DNA of 64,000 bases from Nonlabens xiamenensis. GTDB taxonomy: Bacteria > Bacteroidota > Bacteroidia > Flavobacteriales > Flavobacteriaceae. The translations under genes and the position numbers were made by a program. Shown here one piece after another: positions 8,949-17,610 of this stretch; the stretch's first letter is position 1; every line of letters starts with the position of its first letter. The stretch is taken from the NCBI RefSeq assembly GCF_003865345.1, contig NZ_RMVE01000001.1, positions 868,001 through 932,000 on the forward strand, given 5' to 3'. Under the pieces are notes generated by a model. That model was not told the origin of the DNA, did not search any database, and worked only from the letters and a program-made list of their open reading frames with translations.

Positions 8949-9998
8949 ATGAAATTATCACAGAAGCATTTATACTGGTTGCTACAGGTACTAGGATGGG
9001 GAATACCATTTGGCCTGAATGCGGTCGCAAAAATTTGGATTGATAACCGCTTGAGCCACTACTATATTTTGGTGGAAAATGCGTCTATCATCATTTTGGG
9101 GATAGTGACTTCCCATAGCTTGAGATTTTTATGTAAAAATTGGATAGGATGGCCTGGTGAATGGAGTTGGATTAAATTGATAAAAACTGTGCTGAGTTTA
9201 TTGGTGCTCGGATTCGTACTGACTTTTCTGATAGAATATGTATGTGGCTGGGCGTATGGTTATTTTGAACCTGAACAGTTGAATCGCAATCTTTCCCAAT
9301 ATGTCATTGCCTATATCAATACGGTGATTTACCTGGTATTGTGGTTGGCATTATATGTGGCCATTACCTATTTTCTACGTAGTCAGGAAATGAAGTGGGA
9401 ACGATTACGGTTAGAAAATATGGCCAAAGAAAGTCAGCTCAACACGCTTAAAGGACAGGTCAATCCACATTTTATGTTCAATAGTTTGAACAACATCAGG
9501 GCGCTGATGTTAGAAGATGTAGACAAGGCAAGAGATATGCTGACCCAGCTTTCAGAAATGTTGAGGTTTTCGCTTACGCGAAATAATCAAAACCTGGTTC
9601 CTTTGAAAGAGGAATTAGGAATAGTGCGCAATTATATTGCTCTGGCCAAAATACACCTGGAGGATCGCCTGGCGTATGACGAAAATATTGAGGAAGGTCT
9701 TCAGACGGTTGATGTTCCACCCATGCTGTTACAAATGCTGGTGGAAAATGCAGTCAAACACGGAGTTTCTGAGCTCACCGCAGGAGGTTCAATAGTATTA
9801 AATATAGCAATCGTAGGAGATCAAGTAAGTATTAGATTGACCAACGATGGCCAGCTCAGGCAGGATACTCAGGGGACTCAGGTGGGCGTGAATAACATCA
9901 AAGAGCGTTTGCGTCTTATTTACGATGGTAAAGCTTCCTTCCATTTGGAAGAGCAAGAGAAAAAGGTAGTGGCCAGCGTCTTAATTCCTATCTCATGA
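8949..9998 (+). CDS. LytS-type sensor histidine kinase
   Basis: 349 residues. Four hydrophobic segments between about residues 10 and 145 form a membrane sensor. A coiled linker (QEMKWERLRLENMAKESQL) leads to the His_kinase domain with the phospho-acceptor His174 in GQVNPHFMFNSLNNIRAL. The ATPase domain shows LLQMLVENAVKHG (N box) and VGVNNIKERL (G box). This is the LytS/YehU class. The ligand cannot be predicted because no extracytoplasmic sensor domain is present. The stop overlaps the start of the response regulator gene (ATGA), so the pair is translationally coupled. A TTTCGC-TTAC-GCGAAA palindrome lies inside the gene (9568-9583). Confidence 0.9.
   Translation: MKLSQKHLYWLLQVLGWGIPFGLNAVAKIWIDNRLSHYYILVENASIIILGIVTSHSLRFLCKNWIGWPGEWSWIKLIKTVLSLLVLGFVLTFLIEYVCGWAYGYFEPEQLNRNLSQYVIAYINTVIYLVLWLALYVAITYFLRSQEMKWERLRLENMAKESQLNTLKGQVNPHFMFNSLNNIRALMLEDVDKARDMLTQLSEMLRFSLTRNNQNLVPLKEELGIVRNYIALAKIHLEDRLAYDENIEEGLQTVDVPPMLLQMLVENAVKHGVSELTAGGSIVLNIAIVGDQVSIRLTNDGQLRQDTQGTQVGVNNIKERLRLIYDGKASFHLEEQEKKVVASVLIPIS
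9568..9583. repeat. Variant palindrome TTTCGC-TTAC-GCGAAA (intragenic)
   Basis: 6-bp arms around TTAC in the histidine kinase gene, read as FSLTRN. It is a relative of the main dispersed palindrome. Confidence 0.5.
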
Positions 9999-10720
9999 AA
10001 GATGTTAAAGCCATTATAGTTGAAGATTCGCGTTTGGCCCGCAATGAGCTTAAACGACTGATCAAAGCCTATCCAGAAATCGAGTTAATTGGCGAGGCCG
10101 AAAACGCTGACCAAGCCCTAGAAATAATGAAGAGTGAGCGACCCGACCTTATGTTTTTGGACATCCACCTTCCTGGTCGAGATGGCTTTGAATTATTGGA
10201 ATCGGTGGACTGGGTACCTAGCGTAATTTTTACAACCGCCTATGATGAATATGCAGTCAAATCCTTTGAATACAACGCATTGGATTACTTGTTAAAACCT
10301 ATCAGTGCTTCGAGATTCCAGAAAGCCATTGAAAAGGCTTTAGAGAATATTAATGATTCAGAAAGTATCCAGAAATCGGAGATGCTGGAAGCTCACAGCA
10401 AATTATTTATCAAGGATGGGGAGCGATGCTGGATGGTTAAGGTAGGAGAAGTGAGTCTTTTTGAAGTGGAAGGTAATTACACAAAGGTTTACTGGGGTGC
10501 GCAATGCCCCATGATTTATAAATCACTGCACCAAATAGAAGAGCGATTAGATGACGCCATGTTTTTTAGGGTCAATCGGCAGCAACTCGTTAATTTAGAG
10601 CATATCGATAAAGTGGATCCCTATTTTAAAGGTAGCTTCAAAATCAAACTTAAAAATGGTTCGATCGTCAAGGTTTCCAGAAGGCAGGCCGTTATTCTGA
10701 AAGAAAAGTTTGGTATTTGA
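9995..10720 (+). CDS. LytTR-family response regulator
   Basis: 241 residues. The receiver domain (1-120) has the acidic pocket VEDSR, the phospho-acceptor Asp56 in FLDIHLPG, a switch Thr in TTAYDEYAV and the conserved Lys in LLKP. A LytTR DNA-binding domain follows at about 140-240 (FEVEGNYTKVYW, RVNRQQLVNLEHIDKV). LytTR proteins bind imperfect direct repeats in promoters. The partner kinase is encoded immediately upstream with a 4-bp overlap. The target genes are unknown, and no neighbouring transporter or effector gene points to one. Confidence 0.92.
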   Translation: MKDVKAIIVEDSRLARNELKRLIKAYPEIELIGEAENADQALEIMKSERPDLMFLDIHLPGRDGFELLESVDWVPSVIFTTAYDEYAVKSFEYNALDYLLKPISASRFQKAIEKALENINDSESIQKSEMLEAHSKLFIKDGERCWMVKVGEVSLFEVEGNYTKVYWGAQCPMIYKSLHQIEERLDDAMFFRVNRQQLVNLEHIDKVDPYFKGSFKIKLKNGSIVKVSRRQAVILKEKFGI

Positions 10721-10807
10721 AATTCAACACTAGTTTCACATCATTAGTTTTCAACCATTAACCGCATTTTCACAATAGGCGTCCCCTAATTTTCTTACAT
10801 TGAGGGC

Positions 10808-11194
10808 ATGGAAGAAATACCCTCACACCCCAAACAAAAAAATGTTTATGGAAATCCGCTGATTTCCTGTTGTACAGATCCGATGACTGGATATTGGCGT
10901 GATGGTTTTTGCAGGACTGCCTTAGAAGATCATGGTACGCATGTAGTTTGTGCGGTGATGAACAAAGAATTTTTGGAATTTACCAAATCCAAGGGTAACG
11001 ACCTATCTACACCAAATCTGAGGTATAATTTCCCAGGATTACAGGAGGGCGATCAATGGTGTCTTTGCGTGATGCGATGGGTAGAGGCAGAAAAAGCAGG
11101 CAAAGCACCAAAAATTTATTTAAAAGCTACTGCAATTCAGGCATTAGAGCACGTAAGCCTGGATACTTTGAAAAAATATGCTATCGATGAGTAG
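10808..11194 (+). CDS. DUF2237 family protein
   Basis: 128 residues. The DUF2237 signature is clear: NVYGNPLISCCTDPMTGYWRDGFC near the N-terminus (paired and single Cys), a conserved THVVCAVMN strand, GNDLSTP, and FPGLQEGDQWCLCVMRWVEA. The family is widespread and has no established biochemical role; the conserved cysteines suggest metal or redox binding, which is an inference. The stop overlaps the start of the gre gene by 8 bp. Confidence 0.85.
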   Translation: MEEIPSHPKQKNVYGNPLISCCTDPMTGYWRDGFCRTALEDHGTHVVCAVMNKEFLEFTKSKGNDLSTPNLRYNFPGLQEGDQWCLCVMRWVEAEKAGKAPKIYLKATAIQALEHVSLDTLKKYAIDE

Positions 11195-11702
11195 AGGTTT
11201 TGTCAAAGAAGGGGACCAAGAAGAACCTGTCATCATCCCGCAACGTGCAGTACTACCAGATCAGGTGATCAATTATGTGACTCCGCAAGGATATCAAGCA
11301 CTTAAAGAAGAGCTCGATCAATTGGAACATGATTTCAGTCATATCGTTGAAACCAATGAAACAGAACGTAGACGGGTCCAAACTTTAATTTCAGGCAAAA
11401 TTCAACTTTTAAAAGAGCGTTTGGCCAGTGCCAGACCAATTGACTTGCAGGAACAGCCCCAAGGGGAAGTGAGATTTGGGGCGAGGGTTAGTTTATATAA
11501 TGCTGCGATAAAGAGCAAACAGGTATTCACCATTACTGGAGTCGATGAAGCTAATGTCAATGAGGGAAAAATCGCTTTTACCACACCCATCGCCAAAGCC
11601 TTGATGGGCGCCAAGGTTGGCGAAACCGTCGAATTTAAATTAGGGAATGAAGTAAGACTGTTAAGGGTCGATGAAATTGATTACACTTACGTGAAAGACT
11701 AA
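11187..11702 (+). CDS. GreA/GreB-family transcription elongation factor
   Basis: 171 residues starting at MSRGFVKEGDQEE, a leader typical of GreB-like proteins in Bacteroidota. It has an N-terminal coiled coil (LKEELDQLEHD ... LKERLAS) and a C-terminal FKBP-like domain (FGARVSLYNAAIKSKQVFTITGVDEANVNEGKIAF ... GAKVGETVEFK). Gre factors insert the coiled coil into the RNA polymerase secondary channel and stimulate cleavage of backtracked RNA. Two acidic residues are expected at the coiled-coil tip, but the tip here (HIVETNETERRR) is atypical, so activity could differ from classical GreB. The start overlaps the DUF2237 gene. Confidence 0.8.
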   Translation: MSRGFVKEGDQEEPVIIPQRAVLPDQVINYVTPQGYQALKEELDQLEHDFSHIVETNETERRRVQTLISGKIQLLKERLASARPIDLQEQPQGEVRFGARVSLYNAAIKSKQVFTITGVDEANVNEGKIAFTTPIAKALMGAKVGETVEFKLGNEVRLLRVDEIDYTYVKD

Positions 11703-11811
11703 TCCACTGGTCATTCCCTATAAATCCTTATAAAACACCTCATTTCTTTTATTTAGAATGATTTTTAATTGATCCGTTCGAACCTTATCTTTGTCGTCTC
11801 TAACAATTGTA

Positions 11812-12951
11812 ATGAAGATAGAAAAGAAAGACGTGCTCAAGGCCTTAGAAAGCCTTTCTGTACCAGGAGAGGGTCAAAACATGGTGGAAAGCGGCGCCGT
11901 TAAAAACGTATTGGTTTTTGGTGAAGAAGTGGTAGTAGATATCACTATTAATAATCCCAGTCTTCAAGCTAAAAAAAAGGTGGAAGTGTCCATCTTAAAG
12001 ACAATCCACGATCAAGTTCACCCCAAAGCCGAGGTAAAAGTCAACCTTAAAGTTGAGGTGCAACAAACCGCTGATAAGAAACCTGAAATCAAAGGAAAAC
12101 CTATTCCAGGTATAGATAATATCGTAGCGGTCGCCTCTGGTAAAGGAGGTGTAGGAAAATCTACTGTTACCGCCAATATTGCGGTATCGCTAGCAAAAAT
12201 GGGATTTAAGGTAGGTTTGTTGGATGCTGATATTTATGGTCCTAGTGCGACGATTATGTTTGATATCATCAACGAGCGACCTCTATCTGTTACTGTTGAT
12301 GGTAAATCAAAAATGAAACCAGTAGAAAGTTATGGAGTTAAGGTGCTTTCCATTGGATTTTTTACCCAACCCGATCAGGCGGTAGTATGGCGAGGCCCAA
12401 TGGCTGCCAAAGCGTTGAACCAAATGATTTTTGATGCCGCGTGGGGAAATCTAGATTTCCTGCTCGTGGATTTACCACCAGGAACTGGAGATATCCACTT
12501 GAGTATTATGCAATCGCTTCCTTTAACCGGTGCTGTCGTAGTTTCTACCCCACAAAATGTTGCACTGGCTGATGCACGTAAGGGAGTGGCCATGTTTCAA
12601 CAGGAAAGTATCAATGTACCTGTTCTAGGTATCGTAGAAAATATGGCTTATTTCACTCCACCAGAATTACCGGATCACAAATATCATATTTTCGGTAAGG
12701 ATGGTGCCAGACATTTGGCCGAGGACTTGAAGGTGCCTTTCCTAGGAGAATTACCGTTACAACAGAGTATTAGAGAAGCTGGGGACGTAGGTCGTCCAGC
12801 CGCCATGCAAGAGGGAACGGATATAGAAAAAGCCTTTGAGGAAATTACAAGAAATGTGGTTTCTGAAACGGTAAGGAGAAATGATGCCTTGCCGCCTACC
12901 AAAGCCATACAGATTACGACCATGGCGGGTTGCAGTGCCGTAAAAAAATAA
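11812..12951 (+). CDS. Mrp/ApbC-type Fe-S cluster carrier ATPase
   Basis: 379 residues. A MIP18/DUF59-like N-terminal domain (1-90, KKDVLKALESLSVPG) is fused to a P-loop NTPase with the deviant Walker A GKGGVGKST, Walker A' DADIYGPS and LLVDLPPGTGD. Mrp/Nbp35 proteins bind and transfer [4Fe-4S] clusters. Usual family members carry a CxxC near the C-terminus; I see only single cysteines there (TMAGCS), so cluster binding would differ or need dimerisation. The start is ATG at 11812; frame-open sequence before it lacks a good start. It is followed 1 bp later by a NifU-C protein, a sensible functional pairing. Confidence 0.9.
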   Translation: MKIEKKDVLKALESLSVPGEGQNMVESGAVKNVLVFGEEVVVDITINNPSLQAKKKVEVSILKTIHDQVHPKAEVKVNLKVEVQQTADKKPEIKGKPIPGIDNIVAVASGKGGVGKSTVTANIAVSLAKMGFKVGLLDADIYGPSATIMFDIINERPLSVTVDGKSKMKPVESYGVKVLSIGFFTQPDQAVVWRGPMAAKALNQMIFDAAWGNLDFLLVDLPPGTGDIHLSIMQSLPLTGAVVVSTPQNVALADARKGVAMFQQESINVPVLGIVENMAYFTPPELPDHKYHIFGKDGARHLAEDLKVPFLGELPLQQSIREAGDVGRPAAMQEGTDIEKAFEEITRNVVSETVRRNDALPPTKAIQITTMAGCSAVKK

Positions 12952-12952
12952 T

Positions 12953-13237
12953 ATGATGACTGGAGCAAAACTTACCGCAGCAGTAGAAGCAGGTCTGGAA
13001 GAAATCCGCCCCTTCTTACAACGGGATAATGGAGATATTGAATTAGTTTCCATTAAAGATGATAAAGATGTGACCGTGAGACTTTTAGGAACTTGTGTGG
13101 GATGTCACGTCAATCAAATGACCCTCAAGTCAGGAGTCGAGCTGACGATTAAAAAACATGCTCCGCAAATTCAGACTGTCACCGATATTTCAGGTCAAGA
13201 ACTGGCAGAGGACTATCGTGACCAATTGGACGACTGA
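12953..13237 (+). CDS. NifU C-terminal domain Fe-S scaffold protein
   Basis: 94 residues, essentially just the NifU C-terminal (NFU) domain. The hallmark CVGCHVNQMTLKSGVE carries the CxxC that bridges an Fe-S cluster across a dimer, preceded by IRPFLQRDNGDIELV. NFU proteins deliver [4Fe-4S] clusters to apo-enzymes. It directly follows the Mrp-type ATPase, consistent with co-transcription and a shared role in cluster delivery. Two adjacent ATG codons (12953, 12956) are possible starts. It faces the egtBD genes, which end 12 bp beyond its stop. Confidence 0.92.
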   Translation: MMTGAKLTAAVEAGLEEIRPFLQRDNGDIELVSIKDDKDVTVRLLGTCVGCHVNQMTLKSGVELTIKKHAPQIQTVTDISGQELAEDYRDQLDD

Positions 13238-13249
13238 TTTTCTAGACTT

Positions 13250-14212
13250 TTATTGTTTGCGGAAGAGATAATCCTTGAAAAGATGATCGCTGTCTTCAAA
13301 TATTTCTTCTATTTCTAGTGAAGCTTGTTCAGCGAGCCATTCCACGGTAGGATCGTCGTATTTCTGAGAGATCTCTGTATGAATAGTCTCCCATTGTCTG
13401 AAATCAATATTCAAATTTAACTTCTCTAATCGCACTTTACAGGCTTTGGTGGCGATAAGGTAACTTTTGGCTGTTCCGGACTCTGGATCATAGGCCTCCC
13501 AATGTTCAAAGATTTCGACTGGAAAGTCAGCACCGAATTCCCGATTCAATCGATGTAACAGATTACGGTTGAATTCTTGGGTGACGCCAGTTGGGTCTGC
13601 ATAGGCAGTTTGTATAGTCAACGGGTCTTTCTTCTGGTCAAATCCCATAAATAACAAATCTGCCGGAGACATGCTCTCCTGAATTTCATGCAAGAATTGA
13701 ATCGCTGCTTCGTGTTTAAGGTTACCGATATTGGACCCCAAAACCATGATCACCTTTGGTCGGGCATTGTAGCTAGACAGCTCTTTTAGCACCTTAAAAT
13801 AGGTGCCTTGTTCCGGCTGAATCTCTAGTTCAGGCCATTCTGCTGTCAACCTTTCAGCCAAATCATCTAAAGCGTGTTGGCTGATGTCTATTGGAATATA
13901 AGTAAAATTGGTCTGGTGGTTAATTAATTCGCTCAGTAAGACTTTTGTTTTTTTTCCGTCACCAGCACCCAACTCGATCAGATCAAAGCCTTTGTCATTG
14001 CCAAATCTTTTGCGTAAGTCTGGGGCGTACCGCTCCATAATATTATACTCGGCATTGGTGAGGTAATATTCAGGGAGCGCCATAATCTGCTGAAATAAAG
14101 CATCTCCTTTATCATCATAAATGTATTTTGAACTTAGAAATTTGGGCGAACTCGTTAGTCCTTTACGGACGTGATCTTCAAATTCCTGTTGAAAGGATTC
14201 CTGTTTTGTCAT
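13250..14212 (-). CDS. egtD: L-histidine N-alpha-methyltransferase (ergothioneine synthesis)
   Basis: 320 residues, matching the length of mycobacterial EgtD. The SAM site shows LIELGAGDGKKTKVLL near residue 76, and the PKVIMVLGSNIGN motif is typical of this DUF2260-type methyltransferase. EgtD trimethylates histidine to hercynine. It overlaps egtB by 4 bp (ATGA), so the two are an operon with egtB first. No egtA, egtC or egtE lies nearby; many non-actinobacterial pathways do without egtA and egtC. Confidence 0.9.
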   Translation of the reverse strand: MTKQESFQQEFEDHVRKGLTSSPKFLSSKYIYDDKGDALFQQIMALPEYYLTNAEYNIMERYAPDLRKRFGNDKGFDLIELGAGDGKKTKVLLSELINHQTNFTYIPIDISQHALDDLAERLTAEWPELEIQPEQGTYFKVLKELSSYNARPKVIMVLGSNIGNLKHEAAIQFLHEIQESMSPADLLFMGFDQKKDPLTIQTAYADPTGVTQEFNRNLLHRLNREFGADFPVEIFEHWEAYDPESGTAKSYLIATKACKVRLEKLNLNIDFRQWETIHTEISQKYDDPTVEWLAEQASLEIEEIFEDSDHLFKDYLFRKQ

Positions 14213-15375
14213 AAAGATTGGGCCAATCTCAGGCTAGTGAACTGCCAACGCAGTGGTGGATGGAAAAAATTTCTATAGGTGGGTCTGGTGTGAAGGGATG
14301 CCGTGGCTATCGATCCGCCTCTCAGGACTTTTTGATTCACCATGAACTTACCATTATATTCTCCCAAAGCACCTTCTGGTTTTTGATAATTGGGATAGGG
14401 TAGGTAGGCACTTTCTGTCCACTCCCATCTCTTGCCATGATTAAAGTTAGATTGGGCCACTTCCCACTCAAATTCAGTAGGTAATCTCATGCCTTTCCAT
14501 TGTGCGTAGGCAAAAGCCTCATAATAGGAAATATGGGTAACAGCTGCCTCACTATCAACGGGTCGAGTACCACTCAAAAGATATTGCTCCCATTGGCCTT
14601 GGCTATTGTGCCAATACATAGGACTATCAATCTTATTCTTTTTTACCCAATCCCAGCCTTCTGTATGCCAAAGCAATACCTTCTCGTAACCACCGTCTTC
14701 CATAAAATCTAACCACTCACCATTGGTTACCAGCTTTTTGGAAATCTCGTAAGCTTCCAGAAAGACCCGATGTTTAGGCTTTTCATTGTCGTAACAAAAT
14801 TTGTCACCTCCATAGCCGACTTCATAAATTCCTTCTGGGATGGATATCATGGAAGCCGGTGTTGGTTCAAAGTATTCTTCATCCCCGGTCTTACCGTACA
14901 TCGGCAACAATGGATTATGTCCCAGAATATATTTAATATCAGTAAGCAATAATTCCTGATGTTGCTTTTCGTGATGGATACCTATTTCCAATACAGGTAA
15001 CCAATCCTCAGAAAAATGATTGCGTATCAAATCGGCCATGTGTTCAGTTACATGGCTGCGGTAGGCATAAATTTCTTCTACGCTGGGTCGGGAAAGGTTT
15101 CCCCTATCGGTGCGCACCACACGTTTGCCGACACTTTCGTAATAACTATTGAATACGTAGGCATATTGATCATGATATCTGGTGTATCCAGGTAGGTAAG
15201 GATCCAAAAGAAATTCTTCAAAAAACCAGGTGGTATGACCTAGGTGCCATTTGGGAGGCGACACATCTACAATAGGTTGCACCACATAATCCTCTGTTTG
15301 GAGAGGTCGACAAATCAATTCGGTCTGGGCTCTGGTATCAGAAAAAAAGCTTAGAAAGGATGCCTGGGTTGCCAT
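14209..15375 (-). CDS. egtB: Ergothioneine biosynthesis protein EgtB (hercynine sulfoxide synthase)
   Basis: 388 residues from MATQASFLSF. The N-terminal DinB-like helical domain carries the iron ligands: the His of PPKWHLGHTTWFFEE and the pair in HHEKQHQE. The C-terminal FGE-sulfatase domain is visible (IPEGIYEVG, RLPTEFEWEVA, VLRGGS, RPTYRNFF). EgtB couples hercynine to cysteine or gamma-glutamylcysteine by an oxygen-dependent C-S bond. It is too short for OvoA, which adds a methyltransferase. Upstream, 33-48 bp before the start, is a perfect copy of the dispersed palindrome. Confidence 0.88.
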   Translation of the reverse strand: MATQASFLSFFSDTRAQTELICRPLQTEDYVVQPIVDVSPPKWHLGHTTWFFEEFLLDPYLPGYTRYHDQYAYVFNSYYESVGKRVVRTDRGNLSRPSVEEIYAYRSHVTEHMADLIRNHFSEDWLPVLEIGIHHEKQHQELLLTDIKYILGHNPLLPMYGKTGDEEYFEPTPASMISIPEGIYEVGYGGDKFCYDNEKPKHRVFLEAYEISKKLVTNGEWLDFMEDGGYEKVLLWHTEGWDWVKKNKIDSPMYWHNSQGQWEQYLLSGTRPVDSEAAVTHISYYEAFAYAQWKGMRLPTEFEWEVAQSNFNHGKRWEWTESAYLPYPNYQKPEGALGEYNGKFMVNQKVLRGGSIATASLHTRPTYRNFFHPPLRWQFTSLRLAQSL

Positions 15376-15407
15376 GTATTTCAAAAGTAGGATGTTTTTA
15401 GGTTTTC

Positions 15408-15423
15408 CGCTTTCGCGAAAGCG
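15408..15423. repeat. Dispersed palindrome CGCTTTCGCGAAAGCG, copy 3
   Basis: Perfect copy 33 bp upstream of egtB, in the 5' region of the egtBD operon. Confidence 0.9.
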
Positions 15424-15535
15424 TTAACCTCTCGTTAAAGCCTATCTACTTGATGAATATGTGCATTAATCAATGGAATATTTTTCCTCGATGAATATTT
15501 TTTAGCGGGATAAATACATTTCAATGATCCATTTC

Positions 15536-16180
15536 TTATTCCCACCCATCTGAATAGTCGCGGTTTTCCAAAATCCTATTTTCCCTGGGATCTCGATGTC
15601 TGGTCAGGTAGCGAACGAGAAAAATGACAAGGGTGGTAAAAATAGCCAGCCCTAAAATTACTGCCCCTATTACAATCAGCCGAACCGTTCCCCTTAATTC
15701 CTTTTCTGCTTTTAGCTGCTCTCTTCTCTTCTGAATGGCCTGATGACGTCGGTCCCTATCTGATATGATTTCATTTTTTCGGGTGACTTGTTGGGCAAGT
15801 TGGGCCGCAGTCAAGGGACGGTGGATGACTGTTTTTGGTTTGCCCAAAAGATTATTGGACAATGGCATGATTGTGTAATGAGCATTGGCCGGTCCAATAA
15901 TGAAGTCTTTGCGTTGTATTTGACGATAAAATAATTCGCTGACACTAGAATCTCTGATCTCCACCAAAAATTTCTTGATAGATTTGTGTGCCACCCAGCT
16001 TACCTTGACCTGATTGGGTTGGTCAGTATCTTCTGCCCGCAATCTTTTCACGTAAAAACGATCTGACATTGGAAAACTGATGGTATCTACCTCACGATAT
16101 CCAGCGTAAGGATCCTGCGCAGTCGCTTGAGCTTGGATTGCACTCATTAAAAAAAGCACAATGACTATGGCCTTGTTCAT
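15536..16180 (-). CDS. Hypothetical protein with signal peptide and C-terminal membrane anchor
   Basis: 214 residues from MNKAIVIVLFL. It has a signal peptide (to about AQATAQ), an extracytoplasmic beta-rich region (about 23-120), a charged helical stretch (RKNEIISDRDRRHQAIQKRREQLKAEKELR) and one strong TM segment (LIVIGAVILGLAIFTTLVIFLV). A short basic/acidic tail follows. I do not recognise a family. It begins 10 bp after thyA ends, so it is probably co-transcribed with it. The long upstream extension to 16267 overlaps thyA and is rejected as the start. Confidence 0.75.
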   Translation of the reverse strand: MNKAIVIVLFLMSAIQAQATAQDPYAGYREVDTISFPMSDRFYVKRLRAEDTDQPNQVKVSWVAHKSIKKFLVEIRDSSVSELFYRQIQRKDFIIGPANAHYTIMPLSNNLLGKPKTVIHRPLTAAQLAQQVTRKNEIISDRDRRHQAIQKRREQLKAEKELRGTVRLIVIGAVILGLAIFTTLVIFLVRYLTRHRDPRENRILENRDYSDGWE

Positions 16181-16190
16181 ATTGACTGAC

Positions 16191-17015
16191 TTAGACCGCC
16201 ACAACGCCTTTGATGGCCGGATGCGGATCATAATTTTCCAGCTTAAAGTCTTCGTAGGTAAAATCAAAGATATTTTTGACGGATGGGTTCAGTTGCATGG
16301 TAGGCAATGGCCTGGGCGCTCTGGTTAATTGTAATTCCACCTGTTCCCTTAAATTATTGTAAATGTGAACATCCCCAAAACTGTGAATGAAGTCACCGTA
16401 TTCATAACCACAAACCTGGGCCATCATCATGGTTAACAAGGCATAACTTGCAATGTTAAATGGCACACCCAAAAATACATCAGCACTGCGTTGGTATAGT
16501 TGACAGCTCAGTTTGCCATTGGCCACGTAAAATTGAAAAAAGGCATGACAAGGGGGCAAGGCAGCTTTGCCGTTAGATACATTCTCGGCAAAACTTTTGC
16601 TAGTGTCTGGCATAACACTTGGATTCCACGCAGTGACCATCATTCTTCTACTGTCTGGATTGGTTTTTAAGGTATGTATCACTTCTTTAATCTGGTCGAT
16701 TCCCTCGCTGTTCCAGTTTCGCCATTGGTGTCCATAAACAGGACCTAGGTCTCCGTTTTCATCGGCCCATTCATTCCAAATGCGTACGTTGTTATCTTTT
16801 AAATATTTGATATTGGTATCACCAGACAACAACCATAATAATTCGTATATAATGGATTTTAGATGTACTTTTTTAGTGGTCACCAACGGAAAACCTTCAC
16901 TGAGGTCAAATCTCATCTGATGTCCAAATAGGCTACGAGTTCCAGTTCCTGTGCGGTCTCCTTTATCCACACCTTCATCCAAAATAAGTTGTAGTAAATC
17001 TTGGTATTGCTTCAT
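16191..17015 (-). CDS. thyA: Thymidylate synthase
   Basis: 274 residues. ThyA makes dTMP from dUMP using methylene-tetrahydrofolate. The nucleophile Cys sits in [13 protein letters not shown]; phosphate-binding arginines are in RTGTGTRS and [10 protein letters not shown]; the dUMP site is in [19 protein letters not shown]; the C-terminus ends near IKGVVAV as usual. ATG at 17015 (MKQYQDLL) gives the standard start; 17021 adds two residues. Dihydrofolate reductase, often its neighbour, is not seen here. Confidence 0.97.
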   Translation of the reverse strand: MKQYQDLLQLILDEGVDKGDRTGTGTRSLFGHQMRFDLSEGFPLVTTKKVHLKSIIYELLWLLSGDTNIKYLKDNNVRIWNEWADENGDLGPVYGHQWRNWNSEGIDQIKEVIHTLKTNPDSRRMMVTAWNPSVMPDTSKSFAENVSNGKAALPPCHAFFQFYVANGKLSCQLYQRSADVFLGVPFNIASYALLTMMMAQVCGYEYGDFIHSFGDVHIYNNLREQVELQLTRAPRPLPTMQLNPSVKNIFDFTYEDFKLENYDPHPAIKGVVAV

Positions 17016-17115
17016 AATCATACGGATTGATCCTTGCTAGTTGTCCCAGCTTTCACAAAATACTCGAAAATTTAGATCAGATAAAAGTCAGGGTGCAAGA
17101 AGATATACTCAGTTA

Positions 17116-17517
17116 TTAACCGGTAGGTTTACTTAGCTTATCCTGAACAAATGTTTTGGCCCAAAGTACTGCACTTTCCATATTGTTGAAATATCCAAAT
17201 GAACCGTTGTACAGGGATTGTTCTGTAGTGGCCTGGATACGTTGAATGGATGAGTTTCCAACGATCGCAATCCCAATCATTTGCTTGGGGTTGATCAGCT
17301 TATAAACTTTAGGATCTACGCTATGTCCGAATTCACGGTTGGAAATATAAACCACTTTATTTTTGCCATAGTGGGATCGTATATCTGACAAAAGCTGTGT
17401 GGCAAGGGTAGTAGTTACCAATGAATCTTCGTCCAGCTTGCCGATCACATAATGGTCATAACAGAACAACTGGCCGAAATCATAATTAAATTTCTTATGG
17501 TAACCTTGTGGAATCAT
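17116..17517 (-). CDS. Hypothetical protein, SpoIIAA/STAS-like fold suspected
   Basis: 133 residues, no signal peptide or TM segment. Alternating strand/helix patterning (YVIGKLDEDSLVTTTLATQLLSDIRSHYG, KVVYISNREFGHSVDP, GIAIVGNSSIQRIQ, AVLWAKTFVQDKL) resembles the small SpoIIAA-like proteins of flavobacteria. That match rests on secondary-structure pattern only. It stands alone between thyA and the CNT transporter, with gaps of about 95 bp on each side. Confidence 0.7.
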   Translation of the reverse strand: MIPQGYHKKFNYDFGQLFCYDHYVIGKLDEDSLVTTTLATQLLSDIRSHYGKNKVVYISNREFGHSVDPKVYKLINPKQMIGIAIVGNSSIQRIQATTEQSLYNGSFGYFNNMESAVLWAKTFVQDKLSKPTG

Positions 17518-17610
17518 AAATGTGCCGGTGAATAGCTGGTTTTAAAAACAAAGATACAATATTTGGATTAACAAAACATTAAGAAACCTAAGTTTCATCA
17601 ATATTTTTGA